Below, piece after piece: positions 1 through 6,701 of a stretch of 10,292 nt of DNA; the first letter of the stretch is position 1; every line of letters starts with the position of its first letter. Origin of the DNA: Zoogloeaceae bacterium (GTDB lineage Bacteria > Pseudomonadota > Gammaproteobacteria > Burkholderiales > Rhodocyclaceae). Where the stretch lies: assembly GCA_015657735.1 (NCBI GenBank), contig SSSX01000143.1, forward strand, positions 1-10,292. Reading direction: 5' to 3'. The notes under the pieces were generated by a model that saw nothing but the letters and a program-made list of their open reading frames with translations, did not search any database and had not been told where the DNA came from. Position numbers and translations under genes: made by a program.

Positions 1-312
1 CCGGCGAAGTTCAACACGCTGCTCGACGCCGGGGGAGAAGGGGGCAACCACTGGTATCGGGTCACGCTGTCGGAAGGGCGCAACCGCGAGGTGCGCCGGA
101 TGTTCGAGGCGCTGGGGCTCACGGTCAGCCGGCTGATGCGGGTGCGCTACGGTCCGGTGGTGCTGCCGCCGCGTCTGAAGCGCGGCATGTGGGAAGACAT
201 GGCGGTGGAGGACGTGTGCGCGCTGGCGGGTTTGCCGAAGCCGGTCAATCCGGGCGGAAAGGGCAAGCGCCCGGCACCGCAGCCGCGCCGGACGCAGTCC
301 TTCCAGGGTTGA
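1..312 (+). CDS. rluB: 23S rRNA pseudouridine synthase RluB, C-terminal part (5' end outside window)
   Basis: This is the last 103 codons of an RsuA/RluB-family pseudouridine synthase, open in frame from base 1 and ending at TGA 310-312. The family converts a uridine in 23S rRNA helix 89 (position 2605 in E. coli) to pseudouridine. The visible part holds the conserved C-terminal block of the family: a tryptophan-tyrosine-arginine-valine strand, then EGRNREVRRMFEALG (residues 25-39 of the fragment), then the segment SRLMRVRYGPVVLPPRLKRG. The S4-like domain and the catalytic aspartate lie upstream of the window. The tail after the last family block is short, basic and proline-rich (GGKGKRPAPQPRR). 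The family is clear. RluB rather than RluE/RsuA is inferred from the position in front of rimP, which is usual in betaproteobacteria. Confidence 0.9.
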   Translation, partial: PAKFNTLLDAGGEGGNHWYRVTLSEGRNREVRRMFEALGLTVSRLMRVRYGPVVLPPRLKRGMWEDMAVEDVCALAGLPKPVNPGGKGKRPAPQPRRTQSFQG

Positions 313-325
313 TCGAGGGCTGAAA

Positions 326-354
326 TTGCGCCCGCTTCGGCGGGCTGCTATAAT
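326..354 (+). promoter_or_regulatory. Sigma70-type promoter of the rimP-nusA-infB operon
   Basis: A -35 element TTGCGC (326-331) and a perfect -10 TATAAT (349-354) are separated by exactly 17 bp. It is the only strong promoter match between rluB and rimP, and it predicts a transcript start near 361. The spacer is occupied by a GC hairpin (330-345). The assignment to the operon is by position only. Confidence 0.75.
330..345 (+). terminator. GC hairpin after rluB, possible weak terminator overlapping the promoter
   Basis: GCCCGC (330-335) and GCGGGC (340-345) form a perfect 6-bp stem closed by a TTCG tetraloop, 17 bases after the rluB stop. No uninterrupted T-run follows, only the T-rich stretch TATAATCTTTCTGTTTT, so it is a poor intrinsic terminator on its own. 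It lies inside the -35/-10 spacer of the next promoter. Confidence 0.4.
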
Positions 355-360
355 CTTTCT

Positions 361-449
361 GTTTTATCGGTTCGAAAGTTGAACCGATCGGTTCGCAAGA
401 GCCGACATCCGGTCGAATTCAACAGGGATGGGCGTTTCGCCCATTTTTT
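361..449 (+). promoter_or_regulatory. Structured 5' leader of the rimP operon, candidate transcription attenuator
   Basis: Between the predicted transcript start and rimP lies a leader made almost entirely of hairpins. Hairpin A pairs ATCGGTTC (366-373) with GAACCGAT (381-388). Hairpin B pairs 388-394 with 399-405 around a GCAA (GNRA) tetraloop, with one G-U pair. An intrinsic terminator follows at 428-449. A weak competing pairing, CATCC (406-410) with GGATG (426-430), would invade the 5' arm of the terminator. Full-strength termination here would switch off the whole operon, so conditional read-through is the natural reading. NusA itself, encoded downstream, stimulates hairpin-dependent termination and is autoregulated in other bacteria. 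A rimP-leader attenuator has been described in proteobacteria, but I cannot test whether this belongs to that family. Confidence 0.6.
428..449 (+). terminator. Intrinsic terminator in the rimP leader
   Basis: ATGGGCG (428-434) and CGCCCAT (438-444) form a perfect 7-bp stem with a TTT loop, followed directly by six T residues (444-449). This is a textbook Rho-independent terminator. It lies 31 bases before the chosen rimP start and downstream of the operon promoter, so it must be bypassed for the operon to be expressed. Confidence 0.8.
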
Positions 450-479
450 ATTTGTGGTTTAGGAAGTGTGGGCAAGGGC

Positions 480-908
480 ATGGAGTTGCTGAAACTGATC
501 GAACAGACCGCGGAAGGCCTCGGCTATGAGCTGGTCGATTTCGAGACTTCGCCCCGCGGACGGCTGATGAGAGTGTTTATCGATTCGCCGGACGGCATCA
601 CGGTGGACGACTGCGCCACGGTGAGCAACCAGCTGACGCGGATCTTCGAGGTCGAGAACGTCGACTACGACCGCCTCGAGGTGTCGTCGCCCGGCCTCGA
701 CCGCCCCCTGAAGAAAGCGGCCGATTTCGAGCGCTTTGCCGGGCAGGATGTGCAGGTCCGTCTTGTCATGCCGATTGCCAATCAGCGCAATTTTGCCGGG
801 GTGCTGCAGGGCCTGAAAGATGGCGTGGTCACCCTGGAAACGGAAAAGGGATCGATGGCGATCCCGTTTGAAGATATTGAGAAGGCCCGCCTGGTGCCCA
901 GGTTTTAA
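480..908 (+). CDS. rimP: Ribosome maturation factor RimP
   Basis: A 142-residue RimP (formerly YhbC/P15a), a cytoplasmic factor needed for maturation of the 30S subunit. Family blocks are easily seen: the N-terminal domain with GLGYELVDFE (residues 13-22), RVFIDSPDGITVDDC (31-45), and the hallmark EVSSPGLDRPL (67-77). The C-terminal SH3-like domain (about 78-142) ends in the typical KARLVPRF. The length matches the usual 140-155 residues. I start at ATG 480 because homologues from memory begin M-[ED]-L-x-K-L. An in-frame GTG at 468 would add four residues (MGKG). The purine-rich AGGAAG at 461-466 lies rather far from 480 and very close to 468, so the start is not settled. It is the first gene of the operon, 21 bp before nusA. 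Confidence 0.95.
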   Translation: MELLKLIEQTAEGLGYELVDFETSPRGRLMRVFIDSPDGITVDDCATVSNQLTRIFEVENVDYDRLEVSSPGLDRPLKKAADFERFAGQDVQVRLVMPIANQRNFAGVLQGLKDGVVTLETEKGSMAIPFEDIEKARLVPRF

Positions 909-929
909 GGAATTTGGAGGTTTGCAGGT

Positions 930-2402
930 ATGAGCCGCGAAATTTTGCTGTTGGTTGATGCGCTGGCCCGCGAGAAGAACGTGTCCAAGGAGATCGTTTT
1001 CTCCGCGCTGGAGTCCGCGCTTGCCCAGGCGACCAAGAAGCGCATCAACGACGAGGCCGATGTGCGCGTCTCGATCGACCGGGAAACCGGCGACTATGAG
1101 TCCTTTCGCCGCTGGCAGGTGCTGCCCGACGAGGACGTGGAGAACGACGAAGCCCAGATGGGGCTGATCGACGCCCGCGACGAGTATCCGGATATCCAGG
1201 TCGGCGACTACGTCGAAGAGGGCCTCGAGCCGATCGACTTCGGCCGCATCGGCGCCCAGGCTGCGAAGCAGGTGATCCTGCAGAAGGTGCGCGACGCCGA
1301 GCGTGAGCAGATCCTCAACGACTTCCTCGAGCGCAAGGAATACATCATCTCCGGCAGCATCAAGCGCATGGAGCGCGGCAACGCGATCATCGAGGTCGGC
1401 CGCCTGGAAGCCGTGCTGCCCCGCGACCAGATGATCCCGAAGGAAAACCTGCGTGTCGGCGACCGGGTCAAGGCCTACCTGCTGCGCATCGACCGCGGTG
1501 CCCGCGGTCCGCAGCTGATCCTGTCGCGCACGGCGCCGGAATTCGTGATGCGCCTGTTCGAGCTCGAAGTGCCGGAGATCGACGACGGCCTGCTCGAGAT
1601 CAAGGCCTGCGCCCGCGACCCCGGCCTGCGTGCCAAGATCGGCGTGAAGTCGAACGATCCGCGCATCGACCCGATCGGCACCTGCGTCGGCCTGCGCGGC
1701 TCCCGCGTCACCGCGGTGCGCAACGAGATCGGCGGCGAGAACATCGACATCGTGTTGTGGTCGCCGGAGCCAGCCCAGTTCGTCATCGGCGCGCTGCAGC
1801 CGGCCGAGGTGTCGTCGATCGTCGTCGACGAGGAAGCCCACGGGATGGACGTGGTGGTCGACGAGAACAACCTCGCGATCGCCATCGGCCGCAACGGCCA
1901 GAACGTCAAGCTGGCTTCCGAGCTGACCGGCTGGACGATCAACCTGATGACCGAGGCGGAGTCGGAACGCAAGTCCGAAGCCGAACACAGCACGGTGCGC
2001 CAGTTGTTCATCTCCAAGCTGGATGTGGACGAGGAAGTGGCCGACATCCTGATCGACGAGGGTTTCTCGTCGCTCGAGGAAATCGCCTACGTGCCGCTGG
2101 CCGAAATGCTGGAAATCGAATCCTTCGACGAAGAAACGGTGAATGAGCTGCGCAACCGCGCCCGCAACGTGCTCCTCACCGAAGCCATCGTCACCGAAGA
2201 GCAGCTGGAAACCGTCGCCGAGGACATGCTTGGCCTCGAAGGCATGGACAAACCCCTGGCCGCCAAGCTGGCCCAGGGTGGCGTGCATACCCGCGACGAA
2301 CTGGCCGATCTGGCGGTGGACGAACTGATGGAAATGTCGGGGCTGGACGAAGAGCGGGCCAAGAATCTGATCACCAAGGCGCGCGCGCACTGGTTCGAGT
2401 AA
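930..2402 (+). CDS. nusA: Transcription termination/antitermination protein NusA
   Basis: A full-length 490-residue NusA. It binds RNA polymerase and nascent RNA, prolongs pauses, assists hairpin-dependent termination, and takes part in rRNA and phage-type antitermination complexes. Domains in order: RNAP-binding N-terminal domain (1-134); S1 domain (about 135-199, with the IISGSIKRMERGNAIIEVG strand region); KH1 (about 226-290, with GLRGSRV at 254-260); KH2 (about 295-345, with the GRNG loop in AIGRNGQNVKLASELTGW). Two acidic helix-hairpin repeats follow (AR1 about 360-415, AR2 about 430-488), as in the proteobacterial form; many Gram-positive NusA proteins lack them. GGAGG at 916-920 is well placed for ATG 930. 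It lies between rimP and infB, the widely conserved order. It is a plausible regulator of its own operon through the leader terminator at 428-449. Confidence 0.98.
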   Translation: MSREILLLVDALAREKNVSKEIVFSALESALAQATKKRINDEADVRVSIDRETGDYESFRRWQVLPDEDVENDEAQMGLIDARDEYPDIQVGDYVEEGLEPIDFGRIGAQAAKQVILQKVRDAEREQILNDFLERKEYIISGSIKRMERGNAIIEVGRLEAVLPRDQMIPKENLRVGDRVKAYLLRIDRGARGPQLILSRTAPEFVMRLFELEVPEIDDGLLEIKACARDPGLRAKIGVKSNDPRIDPIGTCVGLRGSRVTAVRNEIGGENIDIVLWSPEPAQFVIGALQPAEVSSIVVDEEAHGMDVVVDENNLAIAIGRNGQNVKLASELTGWTINLMTEAESERKSEAEHSTVRQLFISKLDVDEEVADILIDEGFSSLEEIAYVPLAEMLEIESFDEETVNELRNRARNVLLTEAIVTEEQLETVAEDMLGLEGMDKPLAAKLAQGGVHTRDELADLAVDELMEMSGLDEERAKNLITKARAHWFE

Positions 2403-2418
2403 TACCCGGAGGTTCAAG

Positions 2419-5229
2419 ATGGGACAGACAACCGTTACTCAATTTGCCGGCGAGCTGAAAATGCCGGCCTCCGTGTTGCTCGAGCAGTTGCAGAAGGCTG
2501 GCGTAGACAAGGCGCGTGAATCCGATCTGCTCTCCGAGCAGGACAAAACCCGCCTGCTCGACTTTCTCCGTCGCGCCCACGGCGAAACGGCCGCCAAGTC
2601 GAAGATCACGCTGACGCGCAAGCAGACCAGCGAGATCCGCGCCACCGACTCCACGGGCCGTGCACGCACGGTGCAGGTCGAGGTGCGCAAGAAGCGTACC
2701 TTCATCAAGCGCGACGAGACGCCGGTGCCCGAAGCGGCCGCCGGTGTGCCCGCGGCAGCCGACGAGGTCGTGATGCCGCCGGCGGTCGAGGCCCAGATCG
2801 AGGAAATCGTGGCGGAGGCGCCGCAGCCCGAGCCGGTCGTCGAGGCCCCGGTGGCGGTGCCCGAGCCGGTGGTCGAGGTCGCGCCGGAACCCGAACCGGA
2901 GCCCGAGCCCGAGCCGGTCGTCGTGCAACCCGAACCGGAACCCGAGCCTGTCGTGGCGGTGGAGCCGAAAGCGGAGCCCAAGGCGGAGCCGCGTGCAGCC
3001 GCGCCGGTGCGCCGGGTCGTCTCCGGTTCGATCCTGAGCGCCGAGGAAAAGGCATCTCGCGAACGTGAAGCGCAGCGCCATGCGGAACTGCAGGCCCGTC
3101 AGGCCGCGGATCTGAAGGAAAAACAGGAGCGCGAGGCGCGCGCCCGGGCGGCGATGCTGCAGCGTGCCGAGGAAGAGAAGCAGCGTCTGGCGGCGGCCGA
3201 GAAGTCGAAGGCCGAAGGCGAGGCCGCGCCCAAGACGGGTACGCTGCACAAGCCGGCCAAGGCCGACGAAAAGGGCGCCCGCAAGGATGTCAAGAAGGTC
3301 GTCGGCAAGGATGCCGCCGCCGCTGGCGACGCGAAGCGTCGTGGCGGTGCCGGGATCAAGACCCGCGGCGATACCACCGGCGGCGCCGGCGGCTGGCGCG
3401 GCGGCGGTCGCAGTGGCGGTCGCGGTGGCCGTCACCAGGAAACGCCGGCTTTCGTCGCCCCGACCGAACCGATCGTGCGTGAAGTCCATGTGCCGGAGAC
3501 GATCTCGGTCGCCGATCTGGCCCACAAGATGTCCGTCAAGGCCATTGAGGTCATCAAGACCCTGATGAAGATGGGCTCGATGGTCACCATCAACCAGGTG
3601 CTCGACCAGGACACGGCGATGATCGTCGTCGAGGAAATGGGCCACAAGGCGCTGGCCGCCAAGCTGGACGATCCGGACGCCTTCCTCGAGGAGAACGTCG
3701 AGCACAAGGATTACGCGCTCGAGCCCCGTGCTCCGGTGGTGACCGTGATGGGTCACGTCGACCACGGCAAGACCTCGCTGCTCGACTACATCCGGCGTGC
3801 CAAGGTGGCGGCCGGCGAAGCGGGCGGCATCACCCAGCACATCGGCGCGTACCACGTCGACACCGAGCGTGGCATGGTCACCTTCCTGGATACTCCGGGT
3901 CACGAGGCCTTCACGGCGATGCGTGCCCGTGGCGCCAAGGCGACCGACCTGGTGGTGCTGGTGGTGGCGGCCGACGACGGCGTGATGCCCCAGACCAAGG
4001 AAGCCATCCACCACGCCAAGGCGGCCGAAGTGCCCCTGATCGTGGCGGTGAACAAGATCGACAAGCCGGGTGCCAACCCCGACCGCGTGCGCCAGGAACT
4101 GATTGCCGAGGGCGTCGTGCCGGAAGCCTACGGCGGCGATGCGATGTTCGTCGAGGTGTCGGCGAAGACCGGTCAGGGCATCGACGATCTGCTCGAAGGC
4201 ATCCTGCTGCAGGCCGAAGTGCTGGAACTCACCGCGCCGCGCGAAAGCATGGCCAAGGGTCTGATCATCGAGGCGCGTCTCGACAAGGGGCGCGGCCCGG
4301 TGGCGACGCTGCTGGTCCAGTCCGGCACGCTCAGGCGTGGCGACGTGGTGCTCGCCGGCGCGACTTTCGGCCGCGTCCGGGCGATGCTCGACGAGAACGG
4401 CAAGCCCATCGAGGAAGCCGGTCCGTCGATCCCGGTCGAGATTCTCGGCCTCTCCGAGGTGCCGGGTGCCGGCGACGAGGTCGTGGCGCTGGCCGACGAA
4501 CGCAAGGCGCGGGAGATCGCGCTGTTCCGTCAGGGCAAGTTCCGCGACGTCAAGCTGGCCAAGCAGCAGGCGGCCAAGCTGGAGAGCATGTTCGAGCAGA
4601 TGGGCGAGGGCGAGGTGAAGACCCTGCCGCTGATCATCAAGGCCGACGTGCAGGGCTCGCAGGAAGCGCTGGCCCATTCGCTGGTCAAGCTGTCCAACGA
4701 CGAAGTCCGCGTCCAGGTCATTCACGGCGGCGTCGGCGCGATCAGCGAATCGGACGTCAACCTGGCCCAGGCCTCCGGCGCGGTCATCATCGGCTTCAAC
4801 ATCCGTGCCGATGCCAATGCCCGCAAGCTGGCCGAAACCTTCGGCGTCGATATCCGCTACTACAACATCATCTACGACGCTGTCGATGAGGTGAAGAGCG
4901 CGCTGTCTGGCATGCTGGCGCCCGAAAAGCGCGAGCAGGTCCTCGGCCTGGTCGAAGTCCGCCAGGTGTTCACGATTTCCAAGGTGGGCACCATCGCCGG
5001 CTGTTACGTGCTCGAAGGTCTCGTCAAGCGCAACGCCCAGGTTCGCGTGCTGCGCAACCACGTGGTCATCCACACCGGCGAGCTGGAATCGCTCAAGCGC
5101 TTCAAGGACGACGTCAAGGAAGTCAAGTTCGGCTACGAGTGCGGTCTGCAGATCCGCAATTTCAACGATCTGTTGGAAGGCGACCAGCTCGAAGTGTTCG
5201 AAATCCAGGAAGTCGCGCGGACGCTGTAA
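2419..5229 (+). CDS. infB: Translation initiation factor IF-2
   Basis: A 936-residue IF-2, the GTPase that brings initiator fMet-tRNA to the 30S subunit and promotes 50S joining. The N-terminal IF2_N module (1-55) is followed by a basic segment. Next come a Pro/Glu-rich linker (about 110-195, densest at 153-187), a charged Ala/Glu/Lys/Arg helical stretch (about 200-300) and a Gly/Arg-rich patch (309-338). A second IF2_N-like module lies at about 353-415. The G domain carries GHVDHGKT (445-452), DTPGHEAF (491-498), NKID (545-548) and SAK (581-583). EF-Tu-like domain II starts near 613, and domains III and IV (fMet-tRNA binding) fill the rest. It is slightly longer than E. coli IF2 (890), mainly from the linker. 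GGAGG (2408-2412) sits 6 bases before the ATG, only 16 bp after nusA. Internal starts, as used for short IF2 forms in E. coli, cannot be judged here. Confidence 0.98.
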   Translation: MGQTTVTQFAGELKMPASVLLEQLQKAGVDKARESDLLSEQDKTRLLDFLRRAHGETAAKSKITLTRKQTSEIRATDSTGRARTVQVEVRKKRTFIKRDETPVPEAAAGVPAAADEVVMPPAVEAQIEEIVAEAPQPEPVVEAPVAVPEPVVEVAPEPEPEPEPEPVVVQPEPEPEPVVAVEPKAEPKAEPRAAAPVRRVVSGSILSAEEKASREREAQRHAELQARQAADLKEKQEREARARAAMLQRAEEEKQRLAAAEKSKAEGEAAPKTGTLHKPAKADEKGARKDVKKVVGKDAAAAGDAKRRGGAGIKTRGDTTGGAGGWRGGGRSGGRGGRHQETPAFVAPTEPIVREVHVPETISVADLAHKMSVKAIEVIKTLMKMGSMVTINQVLDQDTAMIVVEEMGHKALAAKLDDPDAFLEENVEHKDYALEPRAPVVTVMGHVDHGKTSLLDYIRRAKVAAGEAGGITQHIGAYHVDTERGMVTFLDTPGHEAFTAMRARGAKATDLVVLVVAADDGVMPQTKEAIHHAKAAEVPLIVAVNKIDKPGANPDRVRQELIAEGVVPEAYGGDAMFVEVSAKTGQGIDDLLEGILLQAEVLELTAPRESMAKGLIIEARLDKGRGPVATLLVQSGTLRRGDVVLAGATFGRVRAMLDENGKPIEEAGPSIPVEILGLSEVPGAGDEVVALADERKAREIALFRQGKFRDVKLAKQQAAKLESMFEQMGEGEVKTLPLIIKADVQGSQEALAHSLVKLSNDEVRVQVIHGGVGAISESDVNLAQASGAVIIGFNIRADANARKLAETFGVDIRYYNIIYDAVDEVKSALSGMLAPEKREQVLGLVEVRQVFTISKVGTIAGCYVLEGLVKRNAQVRVLRNHVVIHTGELESLKRFKDDVKEVKFGYECGLQIRNFNDLLEGDQLEVFEIQEVARTL

Positions 5230-5232
5230 ACC

Positions 5233-5661
5233 ATGCCCAAGGAGTTTTCCCGTGGCCAGCGCGTGGCGGAGCAGATCCGCCGCGAACTGGCCGAGCTGAT
5301 CCGGCTCGAGCTCAAAGACCCGCGCGTCGGTTTCATCACGCTGACCGACGTCGAACTGACGCCCGACTACGCCCACGCCAAGGTCTTCTTCACCTCGATG
5401 ACCGGCCACGAGGGGCTCGAGGAGATCCAGCGCGGTCTGCGCCGGGCCAGCAGCTTCCTGCGCCGGGAGCTGGGGCGCCGGGTGCGCATCCACACCCTGC
5501 CGGAGCTGCACTTCGTCTACGACCCGTCGGTGGAAACCGGCAACCGCATTTCCGCGCTCATCGACCAGGCCCTCGAGTCCGACCGGCACTACGCCGAGGA
5601 GGCTGGGGAGGGCGAAGCCGGCAAGCCCGAGTCGCCGCCGGAAGAAGATTCGTCGCGCTGA
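5233..5661 (+). CDS. rbfA: 30S ribosome-binding factor RbfA
   Basis: A 142-residue RbfA, a single KH-type domain protein that binds immature 30S particles near the 5' end of 16S rRNA and helps cold-sensitive late maturation. Typical segments are RVAEQIRRELAELI (10-23), LKDPRVGFITLTDVELTPDYAHAKVF (27-52), the helix RRASSFLRREL (70-80), and RIHTLPELHFVYDPSVETGNRI (85-106). A polar, mainly acidic tail follows (about 118-142, rich in Glu, Gly, Pro, Ser), longer than I expect for the minimal domain and probably disordered. The ATG follows the infB stop by only 3 bases and has no good Shine-Dalgarno, so translation is probably coupled to infB termination. It lies in its usual place between infB and truB. 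Confidence 0.96.
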   Translation: MPKEFSRGQRVAEQIRRELAELIRLELKDPRVGFITLTDVELTPDYAHAKVFFTSMTGHEGLEEIQRGLRRASSFLRRELGRRVRIHTLPELHFVYDPSVETGNRISALIDQALESDRHYAEEAGEGEAGKPESPPEEDSSR

Positions 5662-5668
5662 GTTTTCC

Positions 5669-5688
5669 GGCGCCGCTCCGGCGGCGCC
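5669..5688 (+). other. Perfect GC hairpin between rbfA and truB
   Basis: GGCGCCGC (5669-5676) and GCGGCGCC (5681-5688) form an 8-bp perfect stem around TCCG, followed by CTTTC. The T-run is too short for a convincing terminator. It may be a partial terminator, an RNA-stability or processing hairpin, or a spacer element. It begins 8 bases after the rbfA stop and ends 5 bases before the truB ribosome-binding site. Confidence 0.55.
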
Positions 5689-5693
5689 CTTTC

Positions 5694-5699
5694 AGGAAG
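5694..5699 (+). promoter_or_regulatory. Ribosome-binding site that decides the truB TTG start
   Basis: AGGAAG lies 7 bases before TTG 5707. No ATG or GTG in this frame between the upstream stop and the first conserved TruB block fits as well, so it supports the non-ATG start. Confidence 0.65.
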
Positions 5700-5706
5700 T
5701 TTCCGT

Positions 5707-6627
5707 TTGGCCAAGCCTCCCCAGCGGCGCAATCCGCCGCGGCGCGCCGTCAATGGCGTGCTGTTCCTCGACAAGCCGGTCGGCATCAGTTCCAACAATG
5801 CGCTGCAGAAGGCGCGCTGGCTGCTCAACGCGGCCAAGGGCGGCCATACCGGCACGCTCGACCCGATGGCGAGCGGCCTGCTGCCGCTCACCTTCGGCGA
5901 GGCGACCAAGTTTTCCCAGACCCTCCTCGACGCCGACAAGGCCTACGACGCGACCGTTCTGCTCGGCGTGACCACCACCACCGCCGATGCCGAGGGCGAG
6001 GTGCTGGCCCGTTCCGCGGTCGAAGTCACGGATGCCGCCGTCGAAACCGCGCTGGCCAGCCTGCGCGGCGACATCGAGCAGGTGCCGCCGATGTATTCGG
6101 CCCTCAAGCACCACGGCAAGGCGCTGTACGAATACGCGCGGGCCGGGGTCGAGATTCCGCGTGAGCCGCGGGCCGTGACGATCCACCGTTTCGACTGCAT
6201 CGGCCGCGCCGGCGACAGCCTGCAGGTCCGCGTCGAATGCAGCAAGGGCACCTACGTGCGGACGCTGGCCTTCGACCTTGGCGCGCTGCTCGGCTGCGGC
6301 GCCCATCTGACGGCGCTGCGGCGCACCCGCATCGGGCCGTTCGGCCTCGACGGAGCCATCGCGCTGGCCGATCTGGAAGCCTTGCCGGCCGAGGCGCGCG
6401 ATGCGCGTCTGGCGCCGGTGGATGCGCTGCTGGCCCACCTGCCGCGGCTGCAGCTGGACGCCGCGCAGACGCGCAGCCTGACCCACGGCCAGCCGGCCAG
6501 GGAGGTGGACGGCGAGCCCGGCACGATGTTCCGGATCTATGACGGCGAGCGGTTTCTTGGGGTCGGGACTATCGGCGACGGCCGCACGCTGCTGCCGACC
6601 CGTCTGATGGCGACCGGAAATCCATGA
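5707..6627 (+). CDS. truB: tRNA pseudouridine(55) synthase TruB
   Basis: A 306-residue TruB. It isomerises uridine 55 in the T-loop of elongator tRNAs to pseudouridine and also acts as a tRNA-folding chaperone. The N-terminal block GVLFLDKPVGISSNNALQ (17-34) is followed by the catalytic motif GHTGTLDPMASGLLPL, with the nucleophilic aspartate at residue 52 (Asp48 in E. coli). The conserved tyrosine of KAYDATV is at 80, and the GTYVRTLAFDLG motif has its arginine at 185. The C-terminal part (about 240-306) resembles the TruB C-terminal RNA-binding extension, with GTMFRIYDGERFLGVG and PTRLM. The TTG start is chosen because AGGAAG is 7 bases upstream and the protein then begins as its homologues do, with a short basic leader. 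It is the last gene of the rimP-nusA operon; a new promoter follows within 10 bases of its stop. Confidence 0.96.
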   Translation: MAKPPQRRNPPRRAVNGVLFLDKPVGISSNNALQKARWLLNAAKGGHTGTLDPMASGLLPLTFGEATKFSQTLLDADKAYDATVLLGVTTTTADAEGEVLARSAVEVTDAAVETALASLRGDIEQVPPMYSALKHHGKALYEYARAGVEIPREPRAVTIHRFDCIGRAGDSLQVRVECSKGTYVRTLAFDLGALLGCGAHLTALRRTRIGPFGLDGAIALADLEALPAEARDARLAPVDALLAHLPRLQLDAAQTRSLTHGQPAREVDGEPGTMFRIYDGERFLGVGTIGDGRTLLPTRLMATGNP

Positions 6628-6633
6628 AATGTC

Positions 6634-6663
6634 TTGAGTAATCCGCGCTGCATTCGATATAAT
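6634..6663 (+). promoter_or_regulatory. Sigma70-type promoter of rpsO
   Basis: TTGAGT (6634-6639) and a perfect TATAAT (6658-6663) are 18 bp apart in the truB-rpsO gap, which predicts a transcript start near 6670 and a leader of only about 30 nt. A CGCGCGC run (6664-6670) lies directly after the -10. GC-rich discriminators like this are typical of promoters under stringent (ppGpp) control in proteobacteria; that consequence is inferred, not shown. Confidence 0.75.
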
Positions 6664-6701
6664 CGCGCGCTTCGCAAGGCTACAACTAACCGAGTTAAAC
6701 A

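Noticed and set aside
313..467. A tRNA-fMet (metY) gene in front of rimP, as in E. coli
   Set aside because: The hairpins do not form a cloverleaf, and no T-loop or anticodon arm of an initiator tRNA can be found.
459..2417. A minus-strand open frame of about 650 codons opposite rimP and nusA
   Set aside because: It is a shadow of GC-rich codon use in the real genes on the + strand. Its translation is dominated by His, Asp, Leu, Val, Gly and Arg repeats with no recognisable domain.
2851..2990. Tandem repeat or CRISPR-like array in the GC-rich repeats of infB
   Set aside because: The repeats are Glu-Pro codons (GAG/GAA CCG/CCC) inside the IF2 linker, in frame, with no regular spacers.
2371..5589. 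A minus-strand open frame of over 1,000 codons opposite infB and rbfA
   Set aside because: Same cause: infB on the opposite strand is unmistakable. The antisense translation has low-complexity Arg/Leu/His/Gly runs that mirror the Pro/Glu linker.
5139..6164. A + strand open frame of about 340 codons spanning the end of infB, rbfA and the start of truB in another frame
   Set aside because: Its translation is Arg/Ala/Pro-rich and it overlaps three well-supported genes.
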